A DNA stretch of 64,000 nt from Casuarina equisetifolia (taxonomy: Eukaryota; Streptophyta; Magnoliopsida; Fagales; Casuarinaceae), in assembly GCA_028551475.1 (NCBI GenBank), contig CM052358.1:250501-314500 (forward strand). Reading direction: 5' to 3'. Both the position numbers and the translations under genes were made by a program. Positions 22,681-35,123 of this stretch are shown here, one piece after another (position 1 is the first letter of the stretch; every line of letters begins with the position of its first letter). The notes below the pieces were generated by a model. The model was not told the origin of the DNA and made no database searches. It was given only the letters and a program-made list of their open reading frames with translations.

Positions 22681-23929
22681 TGATAACTCTATTTTTATAG
22701 AGTTATTTTATCTATTTTTTAGGCAATAAATAATACAATGCTTATGAGAAAATATTTGAACTCCTCTTATTTATTTAAATTTGTCTTGTTTTTGTAACAC
22801 AAGGAGGCAAGGAGAAAAGGAATGAACATGGAGAACCTGATGCTTATTGTGTGGCAAAATTGTAATATCAAGATCAAGAGAGTCAAGATGGACTTGGGCT
22901 TTGGATAATTGTTATTAGATTTTTTATTGTTATTGGATTTTCTATTTAAATAGAAAACCCAGTCATGTTAGGAATTCAAGTCTCAATTAATTTAGGAGTT
23001 CAAAACCCAATTATTTTAAGTCTCTAAAACCCAATTCTACTAGGATAGGAGATAGGTCTAAACCTAAACCCTATTTAAGAGAAGAGAAGAGGCAAAAGAG
23101 AGAGGAGGAAATTGAGCACAACTCAAGAAAGAAGCCAAGAATTCAAGGTTTTCTTAAAGAGAAGACAAAAAGAGTGACAGACTTCTTGTTCTTGGATTCA
23201 AGATGCCTTCTTTATTTCTTATTACCATTCTTCCTCATTATTTCTTTATGTTTTAGTTTATTTTTGTTAGAGCTACGATGTAACCTAATTATGATGGTAT
23301 GAATCTTATGATTATTATGTTTTGCAAGATATTTTATTTATGTGAAGTTATATATTACGGAGTTTAATGCTTTTAGGTGATTAGCTACCACTTAGATGAC
23401 TTGATTTGCATGTTAAAGACCGACAGGAAATAGCATGCAGTTGCTTCTTGTAATATGTAACCATAGATTAAATATGGATAGACATATACCATATTGTTTG
23501 TGTGGCTTTCGGTGTAAACTGGGAATATTCATAGATCCTAATACATTTGGTTTGTTTCAATTCACATATAGAGATATAGTAAATTAATGAACTAAGTAGG
23601 TTTGCTATACCTAGATATATGATAGTAAATAAATTAGGAAATTTCATCATCACATAGATATTATCTCTCTTGCAAGCATAAATAATCAATATTAGTACCT
23701 AGTAATTATGGTGAAGTCATATGCTCTAACATATTTCTTTTATTAAATTTTCTTATATTTAGTTAGTTAATCTATCATCTATCAATTTGGTTTGCTAAAT
23801 AAATTCTATGAGTTATTCACCGTTAGTAATTAGTTGGTCTAGTAATCACCAATCTCTGTGGGACGATACTTTTTTTATCATTATATTACTTGTTCGACAT
23901 GTTCACTTGCATTTAGATTTCACCGAATA
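22681..23929. mobile_element. Nested solo-LTR-like insertion in Copia-2
   Basis: A 1,249-base block interrupts the RNase H frame and is flanked by the perfect 5-base duplication GTCCC (22676-22680 and 23930-23934). It begins TGATAACTC and ends CCGAATA, so the left end has the LTR-type TG but the right lacks CA. It has no coding sequence. Near its right end is CTGTGGGACGATAC, a kind of motif I associate with the ends of Ty3/gypsy LTRs of the Tat/Athila type. The best reading is a solo LTR left after recombination between two LTRs. A perfect 8-bp stem with a 4-base loop lies at 22685-22704. Confidence 0.7.
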
Positions 23930-23934
23930 GTCCC

Positions 23935-26314
23935 CAAGCATGACACAAAATCCGGTGACTAATTTTCTACCAACTTTGCATGTGGCATAATCAGAATCAC
24001 AGTAAGCTCTCATCTGATATCCTCCTGTGGCTGAGATGAGTAGGCTTGTGCCAGGACAACTCTTTAAGTATCTAACCACTCGAATCGCAGCTTCCCAATG
24101 GGACTTCTTTGGGGAGTGCATGAATTGTGCTAAGTTGTGAACTGCATATGAGATGTCCGGTCTTGTGACGTTGAGATAGTTCAACTTCCCAATGAGCTGT
24201 TGGTATTTTAGTGGATCTGCTAAGAGAGGATCATCATCACGAGGGATTGGTGCCCCCTGATCATACTGTGGTGTAGTTAATGAGAGATTGGTGTCCATGG
24301 GATTGTCAACCGGTTTGGCTCCCCCAAGCCCAAGCTCATCAATCAGCTCCAAGATATACTTACGTTGACTTAACTGAAGCCCTTGAGAATCTTGTAGGAC
24401 CTCAATCCCAAGATAGTACTTGAGATCTCCCAAGTCCTTGATATGAAAAACTGAATGAAGATGCTCCTTGAGCTCACGAATCCCATCAAGATCGTTGCCC
24501 GTGATGAGGATGTCATCAACATAAATGAGAAGGAGTACGATGAGATTACCTCGCCGTCGTATAAACAAGGAGGTGTCATGCATGGAATCCTGATATCCAG
24601 CTGTGAGAAGGGCATCAGTGAACTTGGCATACCATTGTCGAGCAGCCTGTTTCAGACCATATAAAGATTTCTTCGACTTGCAGACTTTCCCACTGTGCTC
24701 ATGTGAGTCTCTAGGGGAAAGTCGCATGTATACATCTTCATGGAGATCGCCTTGTAAGAAGGCATTGGTGACGTCCATCTGATGGATCCCCCAATGATTC
24801 TGGGCAGCAAGGGATAGAGCACATCGGATGGTGATGTGCTTGACAACAGGAGCAAAGATCTCGTGATAATCGACACCTTCCTTCTGACTATAGCCTTTAG
24901 CTACGAGACGGGCCTTGTATCGTTCCACTGTGCCATCAGCTTGATACTTGATCTTGTACACCCACTTACACCCAATGGGCTTGCGGTCAGGGGGTAAATC
25001 CATAATGTCCCAAGTGTCATTGTCTTCCAAGGCTTTGATTTCCTGTGCCATGGCTTCTTGCCATCTAGGATTACCAACAGTCTCATGGTGATAGAGAGGC
25101 TCAGTGTCTGCGGAGATGGAGGCCATGAAGTGTTGGGAAGAAGGGGAAAGATGAGCATAGGAGAGGTAGGAAGAGAGTGGGTAGGCAGAAGAGTCACTCT
25201 CAGAGAGATGGATAGTAGGACAAACATAGTCGGTCGACCAAAGTGGTGGTCGAGTCTCCTGAGTGGATCGTCTAGGAGGTGGAGCAGATGTGGAAGTGGA
25301 AGGAAGATCATTTGCCGGGGATGGAAGGTCATCATCAAAAAAGACATTATAGGAATCGACGGAGGGTGGTAAAGGGACGGGAGTCCGACTCGGTGGTGAA
25401 GCTGGAGCGGAAGGTAGGGAGCCAAATATGGGAGGTATTGGCTCAATGGTGGGTTCCGGAGATGGTGATGCAGGAACCTCGAGATCAGGTGGAGCTAGAG
25501 GACCCTGCATAGTAGAATGCATTTTGGGACCTATGTGGGAAAAAGGGAAGATGTCCTCATAAAATTTTACATCCTGACTCACAAAAAACTTGCGGCTTTC
25601 AGCATTGTAAAGCCGATAGCCCTTTTTTCCTTGAGCATATCCCATAAAGACACTGGGAATAACCCGTGGGGCAAACTTGTCCTGAGGCCCCACAGTGGTG
25701 GCATGACACATGTAACCAAAAACTCTAAGATGTGAGAGGGATGGTGATTTTCCAAATAACTTTTCAAAAGGAGTGATTCCTTGCAAAACAGAGGAGGGCA
25801 TCCTATTGATGAGATAGGTGGCAGTGAGAATGCATTCCCCCCAAAATTTTCCAGGCATGGAGCTCTGAAATTTCAGAGCTCATGCAACATCAAGTAGATG
25901 TCGATGCTTGCGTTCCACAATCCCATTTTGTTGAGGGGTGTGAACACAAGAACTCTCATGGATGATGCCTCGTGATGAGAATAATTGTTTAGTATGAGAA
26001 TTGAAAAAATCAGAGGCATTGTCAGATCTAATGCGTCTAACTTCTAAACTGAATTATTTTTTTACCATCAACAGAAATTCCTCTAACCTAAAAAAGGTTT
26101 CACTTTTGACTTTCATGAGGAATGTCCATGTTCCACGTGAGAAGCCATCAACAAGTGTGAGGAAATATTGGGATTCATCATGATTGGGGATACGATAAGG
26201 TCTCCAAACATCAATGTGGATCAAATCAAAAATCCGTTGCGCTGTGTGGTCGCGCGTAGGAAAAGGTTTTCTGGTTTGTTTTGCAAGAGGGCAAACCATA
26301 CAAGGAATGGACAA
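23935..26314 (-). pseudogene. Copia-2 integrase, reverse transcriptase and start of RNase H
   Basis: Minus strand. From the high-coordinate end it reads an integrase core with DVWRPYRIPNHDESQYF and HTPQQNGIVERKH, then (frame open 25858-23935) KFWGECILTATYLINRMPS, a Ser/Pro-rich linker, and the RT domain with CKWVYKIKY, RYKARLVAKGY, QMDVTNAFLQGDL and the intact catalytic motif YVDD. It ends at TGFCVMLGD where the nested element sits. A stop at about 25878 (TGA in place of the Arg codon CGA) separates integrase from the long frame. The integrase part also shows frame loss near 26054. Confidence 0.93.
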
Positions 26315-26378
26315 AATATTTTTGCAAGATTTAAATTCATTTAAAAATTAAAATTTGGTTAGGGACATATGCCCAAGT

Positions 26379-27130
26379 CTACAATGCCAGAATTAAGTTT
26401 GAAAAGTCACATGCTGACAACGTGTTTACAAAAGATGGGCGAGGCCCAGAAGTTAAAGCAACATCATTTTTTCCAGGACATGTTACAAAGAAATAAAGCC
26501 CATTGCGCATTCTACCGAGTCCTTTGACTTCACTCGTCAAAAGGTCCTGAAAGACACAAAAATCAGCATATAGGATAATGCGACAATTATTTTCATGGCA
26601 AAGTTTGGAAGTGGACAAAAGATTGAATTTAAAGTCTGGTGAATATAGAACATTGTTCAATTTCAACTGTCTAGATATATGGGTGTGTCCAGTGTGTGTA
26701 ATCAAGGCACTATCACCATTAGGAAATTTAACTTTCCTAGATCTAGATGCAAATGGAACAAGAGAATCTAAGCATTGAATATTAGCAGTAATATGATCAC
26801 TTGCACTAGAATCAATAATCCAAACTTTTGAGAGGAAGGCGCTTGTACCTGCGAGATAGGCATGAGCATTTGAATCATCATGCAGGAATCGAATGAAGCG
26901 TTGGTAATCAGTCTTGGTGATGAAGACATGATTAGAATCATTAGCCACTAGGTTGGCTTGAGCAGGTAGAGCTTCTCCTTTGTAGTACTTGTGCCCGGGG
27001 GGGGTACCCGTTGAGTTTGTAGCACTCTTTACGCTCATGGCCATAATTTTTACAGTATTCACATTGAGGGCCAGTCAAGCGGTAGCATTCCTTCTTCCAA
27101 TGGCCTTTTTTCCCATAAAAATCACATTTT
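26379..27130 (-). pseudogene. Copia-2 zinc knuckles and protease
   Basis: Minus strand. Around 27130-26990 two CCHC knuckles follow each other; the first has lost a Cys (CDFYGKKGHWKKEC), the second is complete (CEYCKNYGHERKEC). The protease follows with WIIDSSASDHIT, where the usual DSGA is DSSA, so the active-site Gly is lost. Confidence 0.85.
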
Positions 27131-27539
27131 TCGTCCTGCTGCCCCCCCGAAACGACCTGTCATTTTGCCCAACTTTGAGTGAAAACAACACATCGTTTTG
27201 AGTCGATCTAAACGACTTGTTGTTTTGTCTAGATGAAAACGACATGTCGTTGTGACCGGTTTTAGCTGAAAACGCTGCGTTGTGCGCCTTAAGCGGTCGT
27301 TCGTTGAATCCCGTCCCCATAGGTCGATCCGCCGTAAAAGAGTGCTAACGCGCGTGGGGACCTATTGCGTCGGCCGAGTGTTTCGCCGCAACAAAGGTAT
27401 AATCGCCAGTCATCTTCCCCGACGCATTCTGGCAATATTCGGCCTTGCTTATGATTGCATAGGTCTGAATAACGTCCGGAGGAGGCTGCATAAGCAGAAT
27501 CTACTCACTGATTGCTGAATAACCATCATCGAGACCATT

Positions 27540-28240
27540 TAAGAACTAATAAAAGTTCATCTGAGCTTCGTGAAGCTGCCACGGCCGGTGTTGGAGCACC
27601 TCCGGCGAAATTGTCTCCAGAAGAGTTGTGTACTCATCCCAAAGCTGGCGGAGGCGGCCGAAATAGGTCGAAACGGCTTCTCCCCCTTGCTGGATTTCCC
27701 AAATTTCGTGAATAAGGTCGTAAACCCTAGATGGGTCAACCTGAGAGTAGCGGATGTGGAGCTCGGACCACATTTGGGCCGCTTCTTGAGTGTAGATGAG
27801 GCCGTCGTGCAGTTCTGTCGAGATGGAGTTGAGAATCCAGCCACGGTAGAGATTGTTGCAGCGGTCCCAGAGGTGTCGGGTCAGAGAATCAGGTGCCGGC
27901 TTGGGGTACGACCCTCGATAAAAACCAGTTTATTTTTGATAGAGAGAGCGATTTTCATCGTTTCGCTCCAAACCGCGTAGTTCGAGCATCCGGCGAGCTT
28001 CGCCGTCACAAGAGCCACCGAATGGGTGTCACCAATGTGAATGTAGAGCGGATCTGAAAGTTCGGGTGCGGTGTTGGCCCGTAACAGAGAATCGGGTGGA
28101 ATCTGCGGCGATGGAGACGGCGTACGAAAGGGGTTTTGCCTGGAGGTGGTTCCAGGGGTGTACCCACTTCGTCCGCTACAGTGCGGAGGCACATATGGTG
28201 TCTTGCCGTGAGAGTTGCTGCCAGTGGGGTCAGCCATCGG
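27540..28240 (-). pseudogene. Copia-2 gag
   Basis: Minus strand, in two frames. 28237-27881 reads a plant copia gag N-terminus (DPLYIHIGDTHSVALV...NYAVWSETMKIAL), and 27773-27546 continues with IHEIWEIQQGGEAVSTYF and RLRQLWDEY. A frameshift lies between. The stretch from 28240 to 28682 is the untranslated leader. Confidence 0.85.
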
Positions 28241-28682
28241 GTCGGGTCCGTTGTCTGCGGTGGTGAGATAGAAATAGCAGAAACGGTGTCGTTCTGTGTA
28301 GAATGGGTGGAGGCCAAAAATGACAGTGTTCGCGGTGGAAGGCGAAGTGCGGTCGTTTTTCAGACGGCGTCGTTCCTGTGGGCGTCGTTTGCGTTATGAG
28401 GCAAAGCGACTTGTATCAAGAAAGAAGAACGTTGCTGCGTTGAGGAGCAAGCGACGTCATTTGGGATAAGTGGGAAGAAGAACAACGTCGTTGAGGTCGT
28501 CTTCCTGGTTGGGTTTCCGGTGAGTCAGAAAATACAGAAGAGAAAAGAGGGTTTCGGCAGGTCCAAGGATAGGGGGTAAAAAAGGATGAAAAAATTGGCA
28601 GAGAAGGCCGGAGAGAGCAGTAGGAGTTGAGCGGAAGTGATTTGATAGGTTTTTTGAAGAAGAAACTTAGGATTGGGAACCT

Positions 28683-28698
28683 GGGCTCTTTGATACCA
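28683..28698 (-). other. Copia-2 primer binding site
   Basis: On the minus strand TGGTATCAAAGAGCCC follows directly after the 5' LTR. It resembles the initiator tRNA-Met site typical of plant copia elements. Confidence 0.85.
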
Positions 28699-29027
28699 TG
28701 TAAATTGAAGACTTTGAATATATAGATGGAGAATAAAGCTCTGATAAATGGAGAGAAAATTCTATTACAATGAAATGGGATAAGTTGTTCCCATGGTGAA
28801 TATTATGAACATCAAACAAAACATTTATAGACAAAACGGAAGACTGAAATCCTAAACCTAAAATTCTTGTCCGGAGGTCCGAGATGTGTCTTCCTGCAAG
28901 TTGTGTGCTACAAGCTAGACGGTGCAGGCAGCAGCAGAGAAGTTAGACGCGTGCTTCTCTGCTGCCCCTTATAGCTGGTGATGTGGCAGCCGCATAGACG
29001 TGGCTGCCACATAGACTCATCCGAACA
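28699..29027 (-). repeat. Copia-2 5' LTR
   Basis: 329 bases, with TG...CA ends when read on the minus strand (TGTTCGG to TTTACA). Confidence 0.92.
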
Positions 29028-29032
29028 ACTCC

Positions 29033-31700
29033 AATCTTCGGCTTGTCGGTTTTGCTTCCATCTGAGTGCAGGTAGTAGTTTGCTAAGATATAACAACCCA
29101 TGATGCTTGGTGGTTTACTCTCCTATTAGGCAGCTATTAGTTAAGCCATACTTTTTGGTTGGCCAATATTTTTGAACAAACAGTGATATTATCTGCTTGG
29201 GAAGTGAACTAACTGAAGTTTTCCGATTTTCCCTCCAACCACTTCTCATCAAAAACACTCGTTGGTTCTAGATACTTAGAATCGTTCGACATTCTCCCGC
29301 TATATAAGTGCACATTGGAGATAGACAAGAGACACAAATATAGAATAGTCGTATATTGGATGATTCATTGAAGGTTTAAGTTTACATATTCATTGAAAAC
29401 ATATATTTAGGCAATTGAGAAAAGCATTGAATTCATGGCAATCATATTTAATTATGATTTGCCATGAATTTATAAAGGATTTCTTCCGAGGTTTGGCCTC
29501 AATATCAATTTAAATGGACGCACTACTAAACCCAAAGGAGAACTCTTTATTAAGTAGGTAGGCTCAATAACTATTAACACTATAACATAACAAGATGTAC
29601 TTGGATAAGATTGTGGTGCAAGATATCATAAACAAAGGAAAAAAATTTCAAAATCCTTCAAACACAATCAACCAATCTCCACAAAAGAAAATTGGTTTTT
29701 GATCCATTCAAAATATTTCCCAAACCTTGTACTCCACCAAACTTCCTCCAAACCGTGCATCAATAATCAAGATATAATTCTCGTAGATTATCTTCCATTG
29801 ACAACAAATAGATACTAGCCTATAAATATAGGCTCTTTTGTTCTATTCATCTTGAAAATTATAATACAATTCTATACTTAGTTTTTTCTTTTTTTGGGTT
29901 GTTTTCATTATTTTATTTTCATAAGTTTCTGTTATCAAGATTGTTGATTTTGAAAACTTTATCTTGGTATAAGAGAAGCCACACAAAGAAAGCCAACTAC
30001 TGATTTTTTATCCTTAAAGCAAATGACATCTCAATTTGCTAATTCTCAAACAACCCATTACTCATCAACTGCTGTTACCAAAACTTTTCCAACAACTATA
30101 GATTGTCTTGAGGGACATAATTTTCTTGTTTAGAAGACACATATCGTGTCTTACTTCCGAGCAAATGAGTTGCCCCATACAGTGGATAGGTTTCTCCCGT
30201 GCCTCGAGGAGTTTGCAACTTAAAGCGGTTCCATCATCAAGGTCACCATTCTTGCCTATCTCGATCAGCTAAAGAAGGACCAAACAACCCTTTTATCCTG
30301 AATTCCTCTTCAGATGTGATTGTGATAGGCATTAATAGTGCCAAGACTTCCAATGAAGCCTGGCATGCCCTATGCGTCGGGTTCTCTATGCAAAGCATGG
30401 CAAGGGCTTCATCCCTTTGCCTTCATCTACAGTCCACGATGAAAAGTCGTAGGATTGTAACTGAATATTTGCAAGACGTTAATGCATTGGTGGATGAACT
30501 CAATACAATGGGAGAATCTATCTCCGACAATGAGTTTTTTACTCATCTCTTTCGTGCTCTCGGGCTCCATTTGCTCCATCACCAACTGTTATTATTGTGC
30601 ACACAAGGACCTCTACTCTCACAAGAGAAGACCTCTGTGGCCTTTCGTTAATCCAAGAAACCCACCTAGATCTAGCTGAGCAAACCGCTACTTCTCTAGC
30701 GGCATTCTCCACCAATGCCAATTGTCACTCAACACAGACTAAAAACTACAAAGCCACGGGTCAAAATTGTGCTTAGGGTCAATACAATCCGTGAAAGGCC
30801 AGATGCCCTAGTCTACCGGTGGTCGCAACTTCTCCAACAATCAAAACCATCCTGTCTACTCCATTTCTGCCGCAAGCCTGGACATTAGGCTCCCTCCTGT
30901 CGTGCGCATCAACCCCAACCTAGAAGCTATTCAGCCAATTGTCGGTCATAAAATCAATAAGCTTACCTAATTGCTCATTCCTTGTAGCATTCCTTCGAGC
31001 ATTAATTACTGTAACGTTGTCCTATCCCACTCTCCCAATAGGAGCTGGTTGTCCTAAAATATCTTGCCATATCACTTGAGTGCTCCTCCTAAATAAATAG
31101 AAACTCATCTTGAATAAAAACTTTCTATTTTTTAAACATCAGCAATAGAGAATCTCAGCATCAACACTTAATTCATAAATATCACTTGTATAATTGCAGC
31201 CACATGTCTACACTTTTAAAGTCATGTAGTATAATGACATACTAAACCATGTCAACCAAGGCAAATACAAAATTTCTGGATTTTGAACTAAACTTAAACC
31301 GTTCATCCAACATTTTGGTGTCGTCGCATATGCTGCTACCATAAAAACAACGTCTTCATAACCCTTTCCTTTTATAACTTCTAATTAGACATACAAATAA
31401 TTTATGAATGTATAGCGCCAGATTCTGGATTAAATTCCTTAACAAATCCACAACCTCTTCTACCTCTACAGACCTAAACTAAACATTTATATGTTCACAA
31501 CACTATCATCTTGTGCAAAAAAGAACAATAATTAAAAAAGTAATCCCCATATTCCCAACAAAATACAGTTTCAAAAACTGAATTGAATCCTTCGTACCGT
31601 TAGAAAAGATGAAAGGATTATCAAATTCATAGTACCAAACCCATTATTTAAAGCTAAATAAGGAAAAAACTCTAAAAATTACTAACAAAAATCTTAAAAA
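29033..31700. repeat. Segmental block shared with 55395-56760
   Basis: The sequence right of Copia-2 matches 55395 onward, including GGCTTGTCGGTTTTGCTTCC, and includes a decayed copia gag and the stretch beginning AACATCAGCAATAGAGAATC (31128 and 56368). The second copy has large internal deletions. It joins EAR-family copies on both sides at both places, so it belongs to the same duplicated neighbourhood. Bases 31000-31660 hold no gene. Confidence 0.8.
29965..30960 (+). pseudogene. Copia-4 gag remnant
   Basis: TGGTATAAGAGAAGCC at 29965-29980 looks like a copia primer binding site, and ATG at 30023 opens a gag-like frame (FPTTIDCLEGHNFLV). A stop replaces the expected Trp codon near 30133 (TAG), and further frameshifts follow. 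Later pieces such as SNEAWHALCVGFSMQSMARA and ALVDELNTMGE are typical of copia gag. No protease, integrase or RT follows and no LTR pair could be defined. Confidence 0.75.
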
Positions 31701-31960
31701 ATTTCAGCCATAGACTAGCCATGACACTAGAGAAACAATTATTTTTTTTTGGGTGAAAAAAAAAAAAAAGATTTCTCTTCAGCATTTTCAAGCCTCTAAC
31801 ACAAACTCCTAAATTGCGACTACTTTGGCATGCATCAGACTCCGCCATTGAGACATGAACCAATCTAAACTCCTAAATCCTTAGTATCACATGGCCTGAC
31901 CAATTAACAAAACACTAGACGACTAGTTGAAGCACAGACTAGGAGACGCAAGACTTTCCC
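31660..31960 (-). repeat. EAR-family 5' region, copy E
   Basis: Matches 46720-46990 of the best copy, including the T-rich stretch and the segment around CATTGAGACATGAACC. It holds no start-codon exon with the LNLNL motif. Confidence 0.6.
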
Positions 31961-31976
31961 CAAATCCCCTAGTTGA

Positions 31977-32362
31977 TCAAAAGAACAGAGAGAGGCTCAA
32001 CGAACGAGTACATACCCAGGGTAGCCTATTTGTGAATTTCACAAAAAGATGAGACCAGATAGCATTCGTATCACAACAGGCAGAGGGCGTGGAAAAATTG
32101 GTGTAGACATTGTTCTGACAGACTCTAACAATGTGAATTTCACAAGAAGACAAGACCGGATAGCACGTATCAAACAGAATTGCAATAGTCAACCCATTGT
32201 CTTTACTAGCTCCACCTCCAAGCAAAACATTTGTACTTATATTCACATTGTTAGAGTCTGTCAAAACAATGTCTGCACCAATTGTTCCACGCCCTCTGCC
32301 TGTAGTTCTCATGCCACTCCCTATACTTCTCTGCTGCTGACGGTTGTTTTTGGTTCCTTCTT
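31977..32362 (-). pseudogene. EAR-family terminal exon, copy E, with head-to-head duplication
   Basis: After an acceptor (ATTGCAG) the minus strand reads EEGTKNNRQQQRSIGSGM, TTGRGRGTIGADIVLTDSNN and VNISTNVLLGGGAS. In other copies the exon ends or splices about here; here the frame runs on to a stop at 31977 through sequence not found in the other copies. Upstream exons are absent. The part around 32241-32307 is also present in reverse at 32073-32138. Confidence 0.5.
32073..32307. repeat. Inverted duplication of an EAR-family exon (hairpin)
   Basis: Arm 32073-32138 and arm 32241-32307 are reverse complements over about 66 bases with roughly four to six mismatches, around a 102-base loop. Both arms encode GRGRG(T/K)IG(A/V)DIVLTDSNNVN, one on each strand. 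RNA from either strand would fold into a long near-perfect stem. Confidence 0.88.
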
Positions 32363-32479
32363 CTGCAATGATCACAAGTGGGGATGGTAAGAGATATGAT
32401 AGCAACATTTCAAATGTCAAACAAATAGATTGATTCAGCTACTAACAAAAGATATGAAACAACACAAACTCACAAGTAG

Positions 32480-32778
32480 ACTATTTAAATTCAAAAGAAT
32501 AAAAAATAGGAAAGAAAAAAGGGACAACGCTTTGCGACATTTATAAAATCATCCCCTAGTCCCAAATTGTTGACCGTATGGATTATGGCTTTTCCATTCG
32601 GAGGAGGGGGGAGGATTGTGGTTTGGGAGGGGAACCTATTTTCGCATCTTAGAAAAGATTTTGAAACTGCCAGATAATTCATGCATTAAAACTTAGACAC
32701 TTCACCCAATATTGTGGTATTGTCACATATGCTACGACCATAAAAACAAAGTGCCAGTAACCCTTTTCTTTTTATAAC
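32480..32778. other. Junction mosaic, including a FATA intron-4 fragment
   Basis: Bases 32576-32668 match 14670-14765 inside FATA intron 4 (GATTATGGCTTTTCCATT through AAAGATTTTGAAACT). The next 110 bases resemble 31310-31380. No gene. The intron-4 piece comes from the part missing in the adjacent pseudogene. Confidence 0.8.
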
Positions 32779-35118
32779 TTAGGAGGTCCTAGTTGAATTC
32801 TTGAGGGATGGTGTCGCTGGGTGTATTGTTGCTTTTGCTCTTAGCAATTTGATATGTTATAGATGTCCATATCTGTCTTTCTCCATTTCTTTTTCGATGA
32901 AAGGTTCTGCGGGTTTCAGTTCTCTTGATTTTGGCAAATTTGTAATCTTTAGCCACCTGGATATATTTGATAGTTTTCATCTGCTTTCCATTATTCCGGT
33001 TACTTGCTTGTTGGACAGTAGACTCTGGATCATGTCAGTTTCTGCTTCCTGGAATTATGAATTCTCTCTTAGTTTGCTCTTGGATTGTGTGTGGGCTGTG
33101 GAATGCTCTAATAAGCGCCTAAATTCTTTCTGCTGAGTTAGGGGACCGCTTATGCATTTAACTTCTAGAGATTATTATCTGAACTCTATTCACCGAAAGA
33201 CCGGTTCTTCTCGAACTTATTTCCTTAGAATTTTGTGATTTAGGAGGTTGGATGTAACCATGCTCAGAGTGTGGGATTTTCAAATGATAGTTTTGCAACA
33301 ACCCCCACAATGAGGAAATTGCATCTCATATGGGTGACTGCTCGCATGCATATTGAAATCTACAAATACCCAGCTTGGTAAGTTTTTTATTCTTCGAAGT
33401 AGAATTCTGTTTTCAAATTTATTTTGTGATGAGTCTTATTTTGGGAACATGGGTGTGGGGTACAGGAGTGATGTAGTTGAAATCGAAACTTGGTGTCAAG
33501 GGGAAGGAAGAATTGGAACCAGACGTGATTGGATAATCAAGGACTGCACTACTGGTCAAGTCATTGGAAGAGCAACAAGGTGAGTACAAAGCTACTCTTC
33601 CTTTTTTACTTTCTTTGCTTTGGAATCATTACTTTTAAGTTTGGGTAAAACGGATTATGAGGTATGATGAGAGAGCATCTTTCTAATCTAGGTTGTAGAA
33701 ATGCAGAAGCATGACTAATTTAACCAGATATAAGTCCTGAACGTCACTTCTTTGAGGATAACTGGATGTGCTTCTAGATGGTTTTGGGGAAAGATCCTCT
33801 TTCTCTTTTGCAGTTTTATGTACCTTTTAAGTCTCTGGAGATAAATTTCATATTTGCTATAGCTGAAAGTTCTAATGAACTACTGCTAATCATAGTTATC
33901 TTTCTTTGAGAGAGCATGTGTGCATCCAGAAAGTTGTAGAGCTAACCTGCTTATCCATTTGTTTTGTATTGCAACGGGAAAACAAGGTCAGATAAATTAT
34001 CTTTATTTTGTATGGTAAGAATCGCATCATAGGCTGCATCAAGATTGCTGGAAGGTGTAATCATGTACTAACTTTATTGCATGTTGAAACCAGTTTAGAG
34101 AGCCCAATTTCATTGCTAGATTCAAGTGACGCTGATGTGGCACCTGTTAATTACAGTGTAATAACTAAAGTAGTATTATCAGTGTCTTGGGGATCAGTTA
34201 CCTCAATAAGAATAGCTAGACTACATTGGACTTGATTTTGTCTCAGAATATCCCCTTTTAGTGATGGATTCTTTACCTTTCTGGCCTTTCCAAGAAGAAA
34301 ACTGCGGATTTTAATGCAATATCTAGTTTCTGGTAGATGGAAAGTTCGAAATTTTATCCTCTAGAAGGGGTTATAAAAAATGTTCATAGCATAGAATGGT
34401 ACCTTTGAGGGAACGAATGCAGAATGCACCCGTTATTAAATAATTTCCCATCTTAATGGTACATAACCGGTTACCATGTTAATATGTTGTATCAATAGAA
34501 ATTATCTGGAAGAATATGATTTGTCTAACATGATCCTCTGGTCAAAAGTTTCTATGATAGAACCTATTCTATGGAGCCTCATAGGTCATCGTGAACCATC
34601 AATGATCCAAAATTTTTTGTTTGTCTTTCTTTAACTTTTTTGTATTAGAAAATACAGGATTCATTTGATACAAAATTTTGAAGATTTTAGTTTCGAAAAT
34701 AATTATGGAAAAAATTAGATTTAAAAAGTTATTTTGGTGGGAATCGCATTTCAAATGTATTGTCTGTAGGGCTTTTTTTTTTTTTTTTTTTCCAATTTGT
34801 TATAGTTGAAGTAGAAAGGTTTCAATAGAGGAGAATTGAAAAATGTTCTACAAAATTTTTTTAAAAAATAATTTAAAAAACCTTTAAGTCTATTGTAGCT
34901 GGTCTCTATGGACAAAAGCCGTCACCCTTGTGTAAGCTGCCTCTGTTATCCCTAGTGAAAGCTATCAGATCGATTCCTTTGTTGTCCCCACAGGATCTAG
35001 AGGGGACCAATGTGTTTTTGCTGCCAGGCATAATGGCGGTTGCACCATGGCCATGACACAGGTCCAATAGCTGCCAATATGGTGGCTGCAAACAGATCCA
35101 GCAACCAAGGTGGCCACC

Positions 35119-35123
35119 TCAAT
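35119..35123. repeat. Copia-1 target-site duplication, left
   Basis: TCAAT precedes the left LTR. The right flank at 40740-40744 is TCAAA. The unfilled site in the FATA gene (12833-12837) reads TCAAT, so the right copy has one change. Confidence 0.65.

Larger units (their letters stand above)
21941..29027 (-). mobile_element. Copia-2: decayed Ty1/copia LTR retrotransposon
   Basis: Two LTRs of 329 bases bound an internal region read on the minus strand in the order gag, zinc knuckles, protease, integrase, reverse transcriptase, RNase H, which is the copia order. About 14 differences between the LTRs (roughly 4%) show an older insertion than Copia-1. Flanking 5-mers ACTCT (21936-21940) and ACTCC (29028-29032) are a one-mismatch target duplication. 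The internal frame has several stops and frameshifts, and another element has jumped into the RNase H domain (22681-23929). It cannot move by itself. Confidence 0.93.

Noticed and set aside
25860..25882. Perfect 22-bp palindrome around AGCTCTGAAATTTCAGAGCT
   Set aside because: It lies within the copia integrase coding sequence at a conserved place, so chance codon content explains it.
30199..30651. 150-codon frame as a host gene
   Set aside because: It overlaps a decayed copia gag and its peptides in other frames match gag better.
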